NCBI GenBank assembly: GCA_017991835.1
Contig: JAGOPY010000006.1
Span: 129,637-193,636, forward strand
DNA from: Bacteroidales bacterium
Lineage (GTDB): Bacteria; Bacteroidota; Bacteroidia; Bacteroidales; JAGOPY01
Reading direction: 5' to 3'
DNA length: 64,000 nucleotides
Positions 34,273 to 43,229 of the stretch are shown one piece after another. The notes beneath the pieces are model-generated. The model made no database searches, was not told where the DNA came from, and was given only the letters and a program-made list of their open reading frames with translations. The position numbers and the translations under genes were made by a program. Position 1 is the first letter of the stretch, and every line of letters begins with the position of its first letter.

Positions 34273-36765
34273 TTATCTCAGAAGTGAAATCTTCTTCTGT
34301 ACCGAGCGGGTGGGGGTAGAAACACGGACAAAATATAAACCTGACGGCTCATCGGTCAGATCGAATGTAACCCCCTGGTCATCAGCATGAAATTCCGCTT
34401 TGCGGATGACATTTCCGAGCGAATTGACGATTTCTATGTTTACAGAGGATTGAATGTTGCCACCCTGTACCGGTCGTCCGGTCCAGGCTTCCGCACCTTC
34501 CGGCAGTTTAACGGTCAACAAACCGGCCGTTGGGTTGGGAAATGCCATGACACCCTGCTGGCGGTTGATCTCACCGACCGAGATGTTGCCGACGGTGATA
34601 TACCCGTCTTTCTGGAGCGTATTATTGCCAAAGAAGTTTTTGGTCCTCAATCTTACATAAAATGTTCCTTCCGTAGGATAGACGATGTTTTCCGGGTTCT
34701 GCACACTGGAAGTTCCAGGTGCAGCGCCTTCAAAGGTCCAGGTCCATTGGGTGGGATTTCCGGTGGAGAGATCGAAGAAGTTCACCGTGTCGCCGGGCAG
34801 AATCTCCGTTTTATCGGCATAGAAGTCGGAAACCGGCGGAGCGCCTGCAAGTACCGTGATATAGTTTTCTTTGAGTTCGGTGTTGGACCCCCCGTTATTC
34901 GATGCGGTCAGATAGACGTTGTAAACACCGGGGACAGCGTAGATGACCGAGTCAGGATTCTGTTCGCCGGATGTGGCCGGATCGCCGCCATTGAAGATCC
35001 AGTCCCAGGCTGTCGGGTTGTTGGTCGACAGGTCGGTAAAGTCGATCAAATCGCCTTCGGTCACTTCGAGGGCACTGGCCACGAAGTCAGCATCCGGCAG
35101 GAGGACCTGTTCGACCGTGATATACCCGGGTTTCAGTTCCGTTTCTTCGCCATCGGCATTGGTAACGGTCAGGGTTACATCGAATGTGCCGGCTTGATTA
35201 TAGGTAATAGTCGGGTTCTGGATATCGGAGGCATTCGGGGTACCGCCGGGAAACGACCATTCCCAGGAGAGGGCGGGGTTTCCGGTGGTCAGGTCGGTAA
35301 AGTGGACACTTTCCCCTTGCAGGAGGTAGGTTGTATCTGCTTCAAAATCAACAACCGGGGGGAGTATTTGCGACGAAAGGCCGGGGTGGGTATAAACACC
35401 GGTATTGGTCGGGTCGAGCCAGTCTTTCAGGCGTTCTGCCGGGACATCACCGTTCTGGTCCCATGCGTACCAGATTTTCCCGAACCAGGCCGGAGACGGG
35501 TTATCGCAGGTATTGGAGGAATAACCGCCCGACAGGTCGCCCATGATCAGGCCATTCTCGTCGAATACTGAAGAGCCGGAAGAGCCGCCCTGCATGATAG
35601 ATAGACCGTTTTCTGTTTCAATCCAGGTGACTTTCCAATGCGAAGGGGTTCCGTTCCACCAGGTGGAAGAGACCATATTCTGATAAGTGGAAACCTTTTT
35701 TATATCACCGGCGGGGTGGTGCAGGCAAACGCCGCTGTCGGCCGGGCTGTTGGTACGGTTCCACCCGTTGTAATAGACATTGTAGCCCGAGGGAGGAGTC
35801 CCGTTCAGTTTCACCAGTTCGAAATCGGCGCCAAGGTATTCATTGTCGTTGGGATCGTTGGCTTTCAGCGTGCAACCGGTCATGGTGTTGCTCGACGGGC
35901 CATAATTGCCGGTGCAGGTAGCCGACTGGTAATTGAAGTAGAAAACCCACTGGTTGCGGTCGGAGGCATTGGCACCGTCGCCGCAGTGTTCAGCCGTTAG
36001 CAGGTACGGGGTTCTGTCGTTGTTTGTGTTGTTGATCAGTGAACCGGAGCACCAGTAATAACTCCAGCCGATCTTGATCGAAAGCCGGGCAACTCCCTGG
36101 ATCTGATTTTCCCAGCCATTGCCTTCCGGGCATTTGACATTGATCATGCAGGACCATGACTGATCCCGGTTTCCATTTTCAACAAATTCGATATAACGAT
36201 AAGCATAAGCTATTTCTGAGATAATGACGGATGCGTCGCCGCTTGTTCCGGCCGGTTCCAGGTATTCGATACTGACCAGGTCGCCCTGGATGAATTCGTT
36301 GGCAAAGAGGCGCGATTCGTGGTTATTGGCAGCCGTGAATGCTCCGATGACCTGGGTCTGCGCTTCGTTATAAAGGAAGAGTTTTGCGCCATCCGGCAGG
36401 TGAAAATCGCTGTAATAAACCCCTAAAGCGAGCGCTCCGGGGATATGAACAGTCATCCGGCGAAGCACCGATCCGTCGGCCAGGATTTCAACGGTGCCTG
36501 CATTTCTGACATCGAGATTGACAGGCACCGAATAGGCCATACGCTCGGGGCCGGGAAAGGCGCTCCGTAAATTTTGCTCATCTTCCGCCATCAATATTTC
36601 CATATCGGGTGCCGGATAGACCATACGATCGACCTGTGAAGAAAGCCCCTGAAGGGAGAAACTCGGGGGAAGGCCCCCTTCGCTTACCTGGGCGAATGAA
36701 GTCAGGACGGCCAGGAAAAAGGTGGGTAATAATAGTAAACCGAAGCGTAAAGAATTCATTTTCAT
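34273..36765 (-). CDS. trypsin-like serine protease with three PKD domains and T9SS type A tail
   Basis: 830 residues from ATG 36765, chosen because it gives a proper signal peptide (NSLRFGLLLLPTFFLAVLTS) and matches the promoter; the frame is open to 36879. S1-type triad: TAEHC (His), ADFELVKL (Asp), GGSSGSSVF (Ser). Its protease part is clearly paralogous to the next gene (shared CSGSLINNT, HHPAGDIKKVSTY and YAWDQNG/DWLDPTNTG motifs). Three PKD domains (EWSFPGGTPNASD, DWIFNGGDPATSG, TWTFEGAAPGTSS) precede the sorting tail (MAFPNPTAGLLTVKL to KKISLLR). Secreted and surface-held, probably for protein degradation. Confidence 0.9.
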   Translation of the reverse strand: MKMNSLRFGLLLLPTFFLAVLTSFAQVSEGGLPPSFSLQGLSSQVDRMVYPAPDMEILMAEDEQNLRSAFPGPERMAYSVPVNLDVRNAGTVEILADGSVLRRMTVHIPGALALGVYYSDFHLPDGAKLFLYNEAQTQVIGAFTAANNHESRLFANEFIQGDLVSIEYLEPAGTSGDASVIISEIAYAYRYIEFVENGNRDQSWSCMINVKCPEGNGWENQIQGVARLSIKIGWSYYWCSGSLINNTNNDRTPYLLTAEHCGDGANASDRNQWVFYFNYQSATCTGNYGPSSNTMTGCTLKANDPNDNEYLGADFELVKLNGTPPSGYNVYYNGWNRTNSPADSGVCLHHPAGDIKKVSTYQNMVSSTWWNGTPSHWKVTWIETENGLSIMQGGSSGSSVFDENGLIMGDLSGGYSSNTCDNPSPAWFGKIWYAWDQNGDVPAERLKDWLDPTNTGVYTHPGLSSQILPPVVDFEADTTYLLQGESVHFTDLTTGNPALSWEWSFPGGTPNASDIQNPTITYNQAGTFDVTLTVTNADGEETELKPGYITVEQVLLPDADFVASALEVTEGDLIDFTDLSTNNPTAWDWIFNGGDPATSGEQNPDSVIYAVPGVYNVYLTASNNGGSNTELKENYITVLAGAPPVSDFYADKTEILPGDTVNFFDLSTGNPTQWTWTFEGAAPGTSSVQNPENIVYPTEGTFYVRLRTKNFFGNNTLQKDGYITVGNISVGEINRQQGVMAFPNPTAGLLTVKLPEGAEAWTGRPVQGGNIQSSVNIEIVNSLGNVIRKAEFHADDQGVTFDLTDEPSGLYFVRVSTPTRSVQKKISLLR

Positions 36766-36824
36766 TGTAAAAGAATTAATAATTTTTGTTAGAAGATAAT
36801 TATAACCATCCGGGTTAACGATGA

Positions 36825-36859
36825 CAAATATATATAAATTCGTGTGAGGCAGGGTCAAA
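36825..36859 (-). promoter_or_regulatory. promoter of the tandem protease operon
   Basis: Minus-strand TTTG (complement of 36856-36859) and TATATTTG (complement of 36825-36832) with 23 nt between, at the upper end of the usual spacing. The box is 60 nt before the chosen ATG, which supports the shorter start over 36879 (upstream of the promoter). Confidence 0.6.
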
Positions 36860-36898
36860 AAATTGATTCCTGTAAACAATTAAAGGAATGAATAGTCG

Positions 36899-36906
36899 TA
36901 TATTTG
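36899..36906 (+). promoter_or_regulatory. -7 box (TATATTTG) of hldD
   Basis: TATATTTG ends 23 nt before the hldD ATG. No clear -33 element. It is divergent from, and close to, the protease promoter. Confidence 0.45.
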
Positions 36907-36928
36907 ATTAAACAATGATTTCACCGAA

Positions 36929-37900
36929 ATGGGTAAAATAGTCATCACAGGGGCGGCAGGTTTCATTGGAAGTTGCCTGGCAGGAAAACTCAACCACAAA
37001 GGCTACCGGGAGATTGTTTTGGTGGACAATTTTACAAATCCACGAAAAGAGAAGAACTATTGTCATAAATCAATTTCTGAAAAAGTTGAACGCGGTGATT
37101 TCTTTCCCTGGCTAACCCGGCATGCGGATGAGGTGGAATTTGTGTATCATCTTGGTGCCAGGACCGATACAACGGAGACGAATCAGGAGGTCTTTGACAG
37201 TTTAAACCTGGGATTTACCAGGGAAGTCTGGAAGATATGCACGGAGCAGAGGATCCGCCTGATCTATGCTTCATCTGCCGCTACATATGGCGGGGGTGAG
37301 CATGGATACAGCGATGACCACAGCCGGGTGGAACTGTATAAACCGCTGAATCTGTACGGAGAATCGAAGCATGAATTTGATAAATGGGCGTTGATGCAGG
37401 AATCGGCACCTCCTTACTGGGCAGGGATGAAGTTCTTTAACGTTTACGGCCCGAACGAGTACCATAAAGGGAGGATGGCCTCGGTGATCTTCCATGCTTT
37501 TCACCAGATCAGGGAGACCGGCAAGGTCAGGTTGTTCCGTTCTCACCGTCCCGATTATAAGGATGGCGGCCAGTTAAGGGATTTTATCTTTGTCAGGGAT
37601 GTAGTGGATGTGTTGTTTTTCCTGATGAAACGGGGTGGGCACAGTGGAATTTATAACCTGGGAACCGGAAAGGCACGCACATTCCTGGATCTTGTCCGTG
37701 CGGTATTTCATGCCCTTGACAAACCGGAAAATATCGAATTCATTGATACACCGGAAGACATCCGGGATAAATACCAGTATTTTACGGAAGCCCCGATGGC
37801 TAAATTGCGGGCGGAGGGCTTTGAAGAGGATTTTTATTCGCTGGAGGATGGTATTGAAGAGTATGTGGTCGAGTTCCTTATGAACGACCGGTATTTCTGA
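36929..37900 (+). CDS. hldD: ADP-L-glycero-D-manno-heptose 6-epimerase
   Basis: 323 residues. Epimerises ADP-D-glycero- to ADP-L-glycero-manno-heptose for the LPS inner core. NADP-binding GAAGFIG near the N-terminus; catalytic YGESK; family-specific GARTDTTE, FNVYGPNEYHKG and the C-terminal DIRDKYQYFTEA. A complete LPS-type outer membrane is implied. Convergent with the MerR gene, 15 bp apart. Confidence 0.95.
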   Translation: MGKIVITGAAGFIGSCLAGKLNHKGYREIVLVDNFTNPRKEKNYCHKSISEKVERGDFFPWLTRHADEVEFVYHLGARTDTTETNQEVFDSLNLGFTREVWKICTEQRIRLIYASSAATYGGGEHGYSDDHSRVELYKPLNLYGESKHEFDKWALMQESAPPYWAGMKFFNVYGPNEYHKGRMASVIFHAFHQIRETGKVRLFRSHRPDYKDGGQLRDFIFVRDVVDVLFFLMKRGGHSGIYNLGTGKARTFLDLVRAVFHALDKPENIEFIDTPEDIRDKYQYFTEAPMAKLRAEGFEEDFYSLEDGIEEYVVEFLMNDRYF

Positions 37901-37915
37901 TAGAAGCAGTATTGA

Positions 37916-38233
37916 TCAAAGTTCGTCGCCGAGCCTGACCAGCAGCGACCGGATATTCTGAAGCGATTTCACCACTTCATGGTTTTTTTCGGCTTCGCTC
38001 CTGTTTTTTGCCAGGTAGTCTCGTGCCCCCTGGATCGTAAAACCTCTTTCTTTCACCAGGTTGTAAATTATCCGTAAATGATCGATATCACCGGTAGTAA
38101 ACATCCGGTTTCCTTTCCGGTTCTTCTGCGGATGGATGATGGGAAATTCCTTTTCCCAGAAACGGATCAGGGAGGCGTTCACCTGGAACATTTCTGCTAC
38201 TTCACCGATGCTATAGTATAATTTTTCAGCCAA
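37916..38233 (-). CDS. MerR-family transcriptional regulator
   Basis: 105 residues, an N-terminal MerR winged helix (YYSIGEVAEMFQVNASLIRFWEKEFP, here cut to its ends YYSIGEVAEM and LIRFWEKEF) followed by a short helical part. No effector-binding domain or metal cysteines, as in the small MerR proteins that neighbour alaS and an M23 peptidase in many Bacteroidota. Begins 11 bp after the M23 gene and is co-transcribed with it. Target genes unknown. Confidence 0.88.
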   Translation of the reverse strand: MAEKLYYSIGEVAEMFQVNASLIRFWEKEFPIIHPQKNRKGNRMFTTGDIDHLRIIYNLVKERGFTIQGARDYLAKNRSEAEKNHEVVKSLQNIRSLLVRLGDEL

Positions 38234-38244
38234 TGCGATTGATT

Positions 38245-39219
38245 TTAATCCATGGTTTGCGAAGGACGCTGGGAGAGGATCAGCATCTCTTCGTATTGCT
38301 CGGGAGTTATGTCGTTGAAAAAGTAATTGATCGGATTGACCGGTGTATTATTTTTCCAGACCTCATAATGGAGATGTGGTGATGTCGATTTTCCGGTACT
38401 TCCCAGGGTGCCGATAACCTGGCCTCTTTTAACGGTTTCGCCCGCCCTGACCTTGAACGATTGCAAGTGCGCATACATGGTTTTATACCCGAAACCGTGA
38501 TCGATCACGATCTGGTTACCGTAGCCCGTTTTGGAACGGTCGGCCTGGAGCACCTTGCCATCGCCCGTAGCATAGATTTCGGTCCCCGGAGGAGCCGAAA
38601 AATCAACGCCTTCGTGAAACTTCTGCACTTTGTAGAAAGGATCGGTCCTCCAGCCAAAATAAGAGGATAACCGGCGAAGATCCTGGTTGCTGACCGGTTG
38701 AATCGCAGGAATGCCGGCCAGCAGCCTTGATTTGTTGATGGCCATTTCGTATACCTCATCAAATGACTTCGACTGAACGTACATTTTCGCCGTGATCTGG
38801 TCAAGCTTCCGGGCCGTTTTTACCAGGATTTCCGAATTTCTGTAGCCTTCCAGGTCCCTGTACCGGTCCGAACCGCCGATACCCGCTTTGCGTGCTTCCG
38901 TCGGAATCGGTTCCGATTCGAAGATGACGCGGTAGATGTTATCGTCGCGGTCGGCCATATCATTCAGCACCGTTTCAAGCTTCGCCATCCGCTCATTGAT
39001 CAGTTTAAACTGAAGTTCATACTGCCGGATTTCCCGCTTGAGCATCCTTTCTTTCGGAGAATCAAAAAAATAGGTACCGATCAGGACGATCACGGCTGTG
39101 AAGGCCACACTGGTGGACAGATAGGAAAGGACTTTGAGGATATAATGCCGGGCAGTGAGCCTGGCATGCTCGAACGACAATGTTTTATGGTTGAATACGT
39201 ATTTGACTTTCTTTCCCAT
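38245..39219 (-). CDS. membrane-anchored M23 peptidase (murein endopeptidase-like)
   Basis: 324 residues. One membrane helix at ~35-52, a coiled-coil stretch (~58-95), then the M23/LytM domain: FHEGVDFSAPPGTEI (His and Asp zinc ligands) and SPHLHYEVWKN (HxH). With all ligands present it should be an active peptidoglycan endopeptidase in the periplasm. It is divergent from alaS and followed by the MerR gene, a conserved trio. Confidence 0.92.
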   Translation of the reverse strand: MGKKVKYVFNHKTLSFEHARLTARHYILKVLSYLSTSVAFTAVIVLIGTYFFDSPKERMLKREIRQYELQFKLINERMAKLETVLNDMADRDDNIYRVIFESEPIPTEARKAGIGGSDRYRDLEGYRNSEILVKTARKLDQITAKMYVQSKSFDEVYEMAINKSRLLAGIPAIQPVSNQDLRRLSSYFGWRTDPFYKVQKFHEGVDFSAPPGTEIYATGDGKVLQADRSKTGYGNQIVIDHGFGYKTMYAHLQSFKVRAGETVKRGQVIGTLGSTGKSTSPHLHYEVWKNNTPVNPINYFFNDITPEQYEEMLILSQRPSQTMD

Positions 39220-39282
39220 CTAATCAATGGCTTCCGCAGGTATGAACGAATATTCTTCCATTTTCCGTATTTGAACGGAGTG

Positions 39283-39290
39283 CAAAAATA
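39283..39290 (-). promoter_or_regulatory. -7 box (TATTTTTG) of the M23/MerR operon
   Basis: Minus-strand TATTTTTG followed by C, 64 nt before the M23 start. No TTTG at the expected -33. It is back to back with the alaS box. Confidence 0.4.
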
Positions 39291-39298
39291 AATAAAAT

Positions 39299-39306
39299 TA
39301 ATTTTG
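39299..39306 (+). promoter_or_regulatory. -7 box (TAATTTTG) of alaS
   Basis: TAATTTTG followed by C, 48 nt before the alaS ATG. A TTTG at 39270-39273 is 25 nt away, slightly too far for a standard promoter. Only 8 bp separate it from the divergent box, so the two promoters may compete. Confidence 0.4.
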
Positions 39307-39353
39307 CAGTTCGTTTTTAAAAGCGTATTAACAGGCAAATAATCAGAAAATTA

Positions 39354-41987
39354 ATGAAATCAGCAGAAATAAGAAAGATATTTTTGGAATTTTTCTCTTC
39401 GAAATCACATAAGATTGTTCCGTCGGCTCCAATGGTCGTTAAGAACGATCCGACCCTGATGTTTACCAATGCAGGGATGAACCAGTTCAAGGATATTTTT
39501 CTCGGGCATGCCCCGGCAAAGCATTTGAGAATAGCCGATACACAGAAATGTCTGCGTGTATCGGGAAAGCATAATGACCTCGAAGAGGTCGGTCACGACA
39601 CCTACCACCACACCATGTTTGAGATGCTGGGCAACTGGTCGTTCGGGGATTATTTCAAGAAAGAGGCGATTGAATGGGCATGGGAGCTTCTGACGGATGT
39701 TTATAAAATTGATAAGAATAACCTTTATGTGACTGTTTTTGAAGGAGATGCTGCTGATAACCTGCCGAAAGATGAAGAGGCTGCTTTGATCTGGAGCCGG
39801 TTTGTGCCTTCTGATCATATCCTTACAGGATCTAAAAAGGATAATTTCTGGGAGATGGGGGAGACAGGTCCCTGCGGCCCCTGCTCGGAAATTCATGTGG
39901 ATATCCGCAGCGAAGAAGAAAAAGCGGCGGTGCCCGGAAGAGAGCTGGTCAATAAAGGCAATCCGCTTGTCATTGAGATCTGGAACCTGGTTTTTATCGA
40001 GTTTAACCGGCAGATGGACGGAAAGCTGGTCCCGCTTCCGCAGAAACATGTCGATACCGGGATGGGATTCGAACGGCTGTCGATGGTCATCCAGGGGAAA
40101 AAGTCGAATTATGATTCCGATATTTTCCAGCCGGTCATCGGAGAGATTGCCAAACTTTCAGGAAGGGTATACGGGCAAAATGAGAAGGAAGACATTGCCA
40201 TGCGGGTGATCGCCGACCACTTGCGGGCGATCTCCTTTGCTATTGCCGACGGGCAGTTGCCGTCGAATACCGGCGCCGGGTATGTGATCCGAAGGATATT
40301 AAGAAGGGCGGTCAGGTACGGCTTTACTTTCCTGGACATGAAGGAGCCGTTTATTTACCGGCTCGTTCCGGTTCTTGCCTCACATATGGGTGAATATTTC
40401 CCGGAACTCTATTCACAGGGCGACCTGGTCCGCAAAGTGGTGGCAGAGGAGGAACAGTCATTCCTCCGGACCCTGTCGCATGGTATTCGCAGGTTTGAGG
40501 AATATGTGAAAGAAAACCCGGGACGTAATGAGATTGAAGGAAAATTTGCTTTTGAATTGTTCGATACCTACGGTTTCCCGGTCGACCTGACACAGCTCAT
40601 GGCTTCAGAGCTGGGTTTACATGTGGACATGCGGGGTTTCCAGGCGGGGCTGGAAGAACAAAAGAACCGCTCCCGGCAGGCCGCGCAGGTAGATACACAC
40701 GACTGGACCGTAATAAAACCGGATGGTGAAGAGACCGAATTTATCGGATATGACGCACTGGATGCAGAGGTCGAGGTGGTCAAATTCCGCAAGGTGAGGG
40801 CAAAAGGGCAGGAGTATGTCGAAATTGTTCTCGACCGGACGCCTTTTTACGCGGAATCGGGAGGGCAGGTTGGTGACAGGGGCTACCTGGAATCTGACGG
40901 CCACAGGATCATGATAGAAGATACCTACAAGGAGAATGAGCTGATCATTCACAAAGCATCAGAGGCACCGGGATCAACCGGAAAACCTTACCGGGCTGTG
41001 GTCGATAACGAAAAAAGGAGAGCAACGGCCAACAATCACAGTGCGACACACCTGATGCACGCTGCATTGCGGACGGTTCTGGGAAGCCATGTTGAGCAAA
41101 AAGGCTCATTGGTGGATGAAGACCATCTGCGGTTCGATTTTTCCCATTTTGCCAAAATGTCGGATGAAGAAATTCGCAGGGTGGAAGAGATCGTTAACCG
41201 GAAAATCCGTGAAAATATTGTTAAGAATGAAGAGCGGTCAGTGCCCGTTGAAGAGGCAAAGAACCGGGGGGCGATGGCTCTCTTCGGAGAAAAATACGGC
41301 GACGAAGTGAGGGTGATTACGTTTGATCCGGATTATTCGATTGAATTGTGCGGGGGGACGCATGTACACAGCACCGGACAGATCGGTTTGTTCAAGATCG
41401 TTTCGGAGGGGGCCATTGCAGCCGGAGTACGCCGGATCGAGGCGGTAACCGGCGAAAAGGCCGAAGCCTGGTTCTACGAGCAGGCCGATACGGTGACGGC
41501 CGTCAGAGAACTTCTTAAGAACGCCAAAGATGTAGTAAAAGGGGTGAAAAACCTCCTGGATGAAAACAAAGATCTCCAGCACCGGATCGAAGAACTGAAC
41601 CGGTACAGGATCCAGGCTTTGAAGAGTGAATTGTACGATAATGCAGAAGTGATCGTCGACACCCGGTTCATTGCTGCCAGCCTTGAAATCGATCCCAAAT
41701 CGGCAAAAGATCTGTCGTTCATGCTCCACGACATGCCCGGAAGCATGTTCATCCTGATTTTCACCACAGGTGGTGAAAAGGTCAGCCTGAGCCTGATGCT
41801 GACAGAAGACCTTGTTAAAGGGAAAGGCCTTCACGCCGGCAATATGGTGAAGGAGCTGGCCAGAGAGATCGGCGGCGGCGGTGGCGGACAGCCGCATTAC
41901 GCTACGGCCGGCGGTACCCATGCCAACGGGATTAAATCAGCCATTGAGAAAGCCAGGACTATGCTTACCGATAGCCAGGGCCGTTAA
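39354..41987 (+). CDS. alaS: alanyl-tRNA synthetase
   Basis: 877 residues, full length. Class II catalytic domain (TFTNAG-type MFTNAGMNQFKDIFLG, then GHDTYHHTMFEMLGNWSFGD), tRNA-recognition region, the editing domain zinc site (NNHSATHLMHAALR; ELCGGTHVHSTGQIG) and the C-terminal C-Ala domain with GGGGGGQPHYATAGG. It charges tRNA-Ala and clears mischarged Ser or Gly. Confidence 0.98.
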   Translation: MKSAEIRKIFLEFFSSKSHKIVPSAPMVVKNDPTLMFTNAGMNQFKDIFLGHAPAKHLRIADTQKCLRVSGKHNDLEEVGHDTYHHTMFEMLGNWSFGDYFKKEAIEWAWELLTDVYKIDKNNLYVTVFEGDAADNLPKDEEAALIWSRFVPSDHILTGSKKDNFWEMGETGPCGPCSEIHVDIRSEEEKAAVPGRELVNKGNPLVIEIWNLVFIEFNRQMDGKLVPLPQKHVDTGMGFERLSMVIQGKKSNYDSDIFQPVIGEIAKLSGRVYGQNEKEDIAMRVIADHLRAISFAIADGQLPSNTGAGYVIRRILRRAVRYGFTFLDMKEPFIYRLVPVLASHMGEYFPELYSQGDLVRKVVAEEEQSFLRTLSHGIRRFEEYVKENPGRNEIEGKFAFELFDTYGFPVDLTQLMASELGLHVDMRGFQAGLEEQKNRSRQAAQVDTHDWTVIKPDGEETEFIGYDALDAEVEVVKFRKVRAKGQEYVEIVLDRTPFYAESGGQVGDRGYLESDGHRIMIEDTYKENELIIHKASEAPGSTGKPYRAVVDNEKRRATANNHSATHLMHAALRTVLGSHVEQKGSLVDEDHLRFDFSHFAKMSDEEIRRVEEIVNRKIRENIVKNEERSVPVEEAKNRGAMALFGEKYGDEVRVITFDPDYSIELCGGTHVHSTGQIGLFKIVSEGAIAAGVRRIEAVTGEKAEAWFYEQADTVTAVRELLKNAKDVVKGVKNLLDENKDLQHRIEELNRYRIQALKSELYDNAEVIVDTRFIAASLEIDPKSAKDLSFMLHDMPGSMFILIFTTGGEKVSLSLMLTEDLVKGKGLHAGNMVKELAREIGGGGGGQPHYATAGGTHANGIKSAIEKARTMLTDSQGR

Positions 41988-41996
41988 AAATAAAAG

Positions 41997-42125
41997 AGGT
42001 CGTCTTAAAAGTCTTTTATTTAACCACGAAGGCGCACGAAGTAATTGATTAACAGGAGGATATCTTTGTGTTCCTTCGTGTAATCCTTTGTGCGCCTTCG
42101 TGGTTAAACCTTTTTGAGACAACCT
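41997..42125. repeat. palindromic CTTCGTG-type repeat, complete copy (MITE-like)
   Basis: Outer inverted repeats AGGTCGTCTTAAAAG (41997-42011) / TTTTTGAGACAACCT (42111-42125), and inner arms of 23 bp (42019-42041 / 42086-42108) with one mismatch, containing CCACGAAGG / CCTTCGTGG. No coding frame. Placed between the convergent alaS and gpsA ends, so its hairpin may also end transcription from both sides (inference). Family member of 26620-26741. Confidence 0.85.
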
Positions 42126-42139
42126 ACGGGGTTTGTGCT

Positions 42140-42159
42140 CCGACGACTAAAGCCGTCGG
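42140..42159. other. short hairpin beyond the gpsA stop
   Basis: CCGACG (42140-42145) / CGTCGG (42154-42159) with an 8-nt loop, between the palindromic element and the gpsA stop. No T tract directly behind the stem on either strand, so it is not called a terminator. Confidence 0.5.
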
Positions 42160-42168
42160 TTCGTGGTT

Positions 42169-43155
42169 TTAATTTTCCCCGTTGAATTTTATGATCCTGT
42201 CGACGAACTGGGATAGGTCGTAATGAGTTGTGAAGACTTTGTGAAGCTCCATCAGGATGGGGAATTTATCGCTAAGCCCCCTGCTGGCGAGGACATCAGC
42301 CAGTACATTAACCGCTATTTTCCCTTCCAGGACCACCTTGTCCGACATTTCGCGGGTAAAGAATCCTTTTCCGATGAGCAATCCCAGAGTGCGGTTCCGG
42401 CTGAGGTCGTTCAGCGCCGTCAGGGTGAAATCGCCGAAACCGCTGTAAGTGAACATGGTTTGTTCCTGTCCGCCGAACTCAACCAGGATTGCCCGCATTT
42501 CCCGGAAAGCTTTGGTGAGCACCAGTGAGCGAAGGTTCGGCGCATCGAAGCTGGCGTCGGTGATCCCGGCCACAATTGCGTAAATATTTTTCAGGATGCT
42601 GAGGATTTCCACACCCATCACATCGGTGCTGAAGTCGAGGTAAATATTGGTATTGCTGAATATCTTTTTAAACGATGCGAAAACATCAGAATTTTCGGAG
42701 CCGATTGTAAAAGCGGTGGGCTGGTTGTTGATGATATCGCGGGCGAAGGTGGGGCCTTTCATCGGGCAGGTGCGGTTGGGAAGGATCTCCTGCAGGCAGC
42801 GGATAATGGTGCAGTTATGTTCCCCGAAACCTTTTGCCAGGTTGATAATGATGGCATTTGCAGGCACCATCTCGCGATGGATTTCAAGGTACTTTACCGT
42901 TTCCACGGAGGGGATAGCCATGAAAATATATTCGGCCCGTGCAAGAATATCGGTGCTTTGGGTCGCTTTTAATCCGGGATGAAGGATAATGCCGGGAAAA
43001 TATTTGCGGTTGATATGACCGGAGTTGATGGATTCAACAACATCTTCCTCAATAGAAATCAAGGTGATATCGTTCCAGTTATTTTTTGCCATCGCATTGC
43101 CCAGGGCGGTTCCGATGGCTCCGGCGCCGATGATTACGATCCTGTTAATATCCAT
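42169..43155 (-). CDS. gpsA: glycerol-3-phosphate dehydrogenase (NAD(P)+)
   Basis: 328 residues. Makes sn-glycerol 3-phosphate for phospholipids. Rossmann motif GAGAIGTALGNAMAKNN; GPTFARDI; the catalytic-lysine region LKNIYAIVAGI; and YSGFGDFTLTALNDLSRNR. Monocistronic by layout. Confidence 0.94.
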   Translation of the reverse strand: MDINRIVIIGAGAIGTALGNAMAKNNWNDITLISIEEDVVESINSGHINRKYFPGIILHPGLKATQSTDILARAEYIFMAIPSVETVKYLEIHREMVPANAIIINLAKGFGEHNCTIIRCLQEILPNRTCPMKGPTFARDIINNQPTAFTIGSENSDVFASFKKIFSNTNIYLDFSTDVMGVEILSILKNIYAIVAGITDASFDAPNLRSLVLTKAFREMRAILVEFGGQEQTMFTYSGFGDFTLTALNDLSRNRTLGLLIGKGFFTREMSDKVVLEGKIAVNVLADVLASRGLSDKFPILMELHKVFTTHYDLSQFVDRIIKFNGEN

Positions 43156-43177
43156 TACAATAGTAATATTGATCCGG

Positions 43178-43185
43178 CAAAAATA
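43178..43185 (-). promoter_or_regulatory. -7 box (TATTTTTG) of gpsA
   Basis: Minus-strand TATTTTTG followed by C, ending 23 nt before the gpsA ATG; no clear -33. Confidence 0.45.
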
Positions 43186-43229
43186 AATGAATAAAATGAT
43201 TGGCCGAAGCGAATGTTAAATGGTCTGAA

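Noticed and set aside
34387..35571. Open frame of 394 residues on the plus strand
   Set aside because: Antisense to the three-PKD protease; GC-driven open frame without a start context.
41997..42125. Insertion sequence
   Set aside because: Has terminal inverted repeats but no transposase frame; called a non-autonomous repeat instead.
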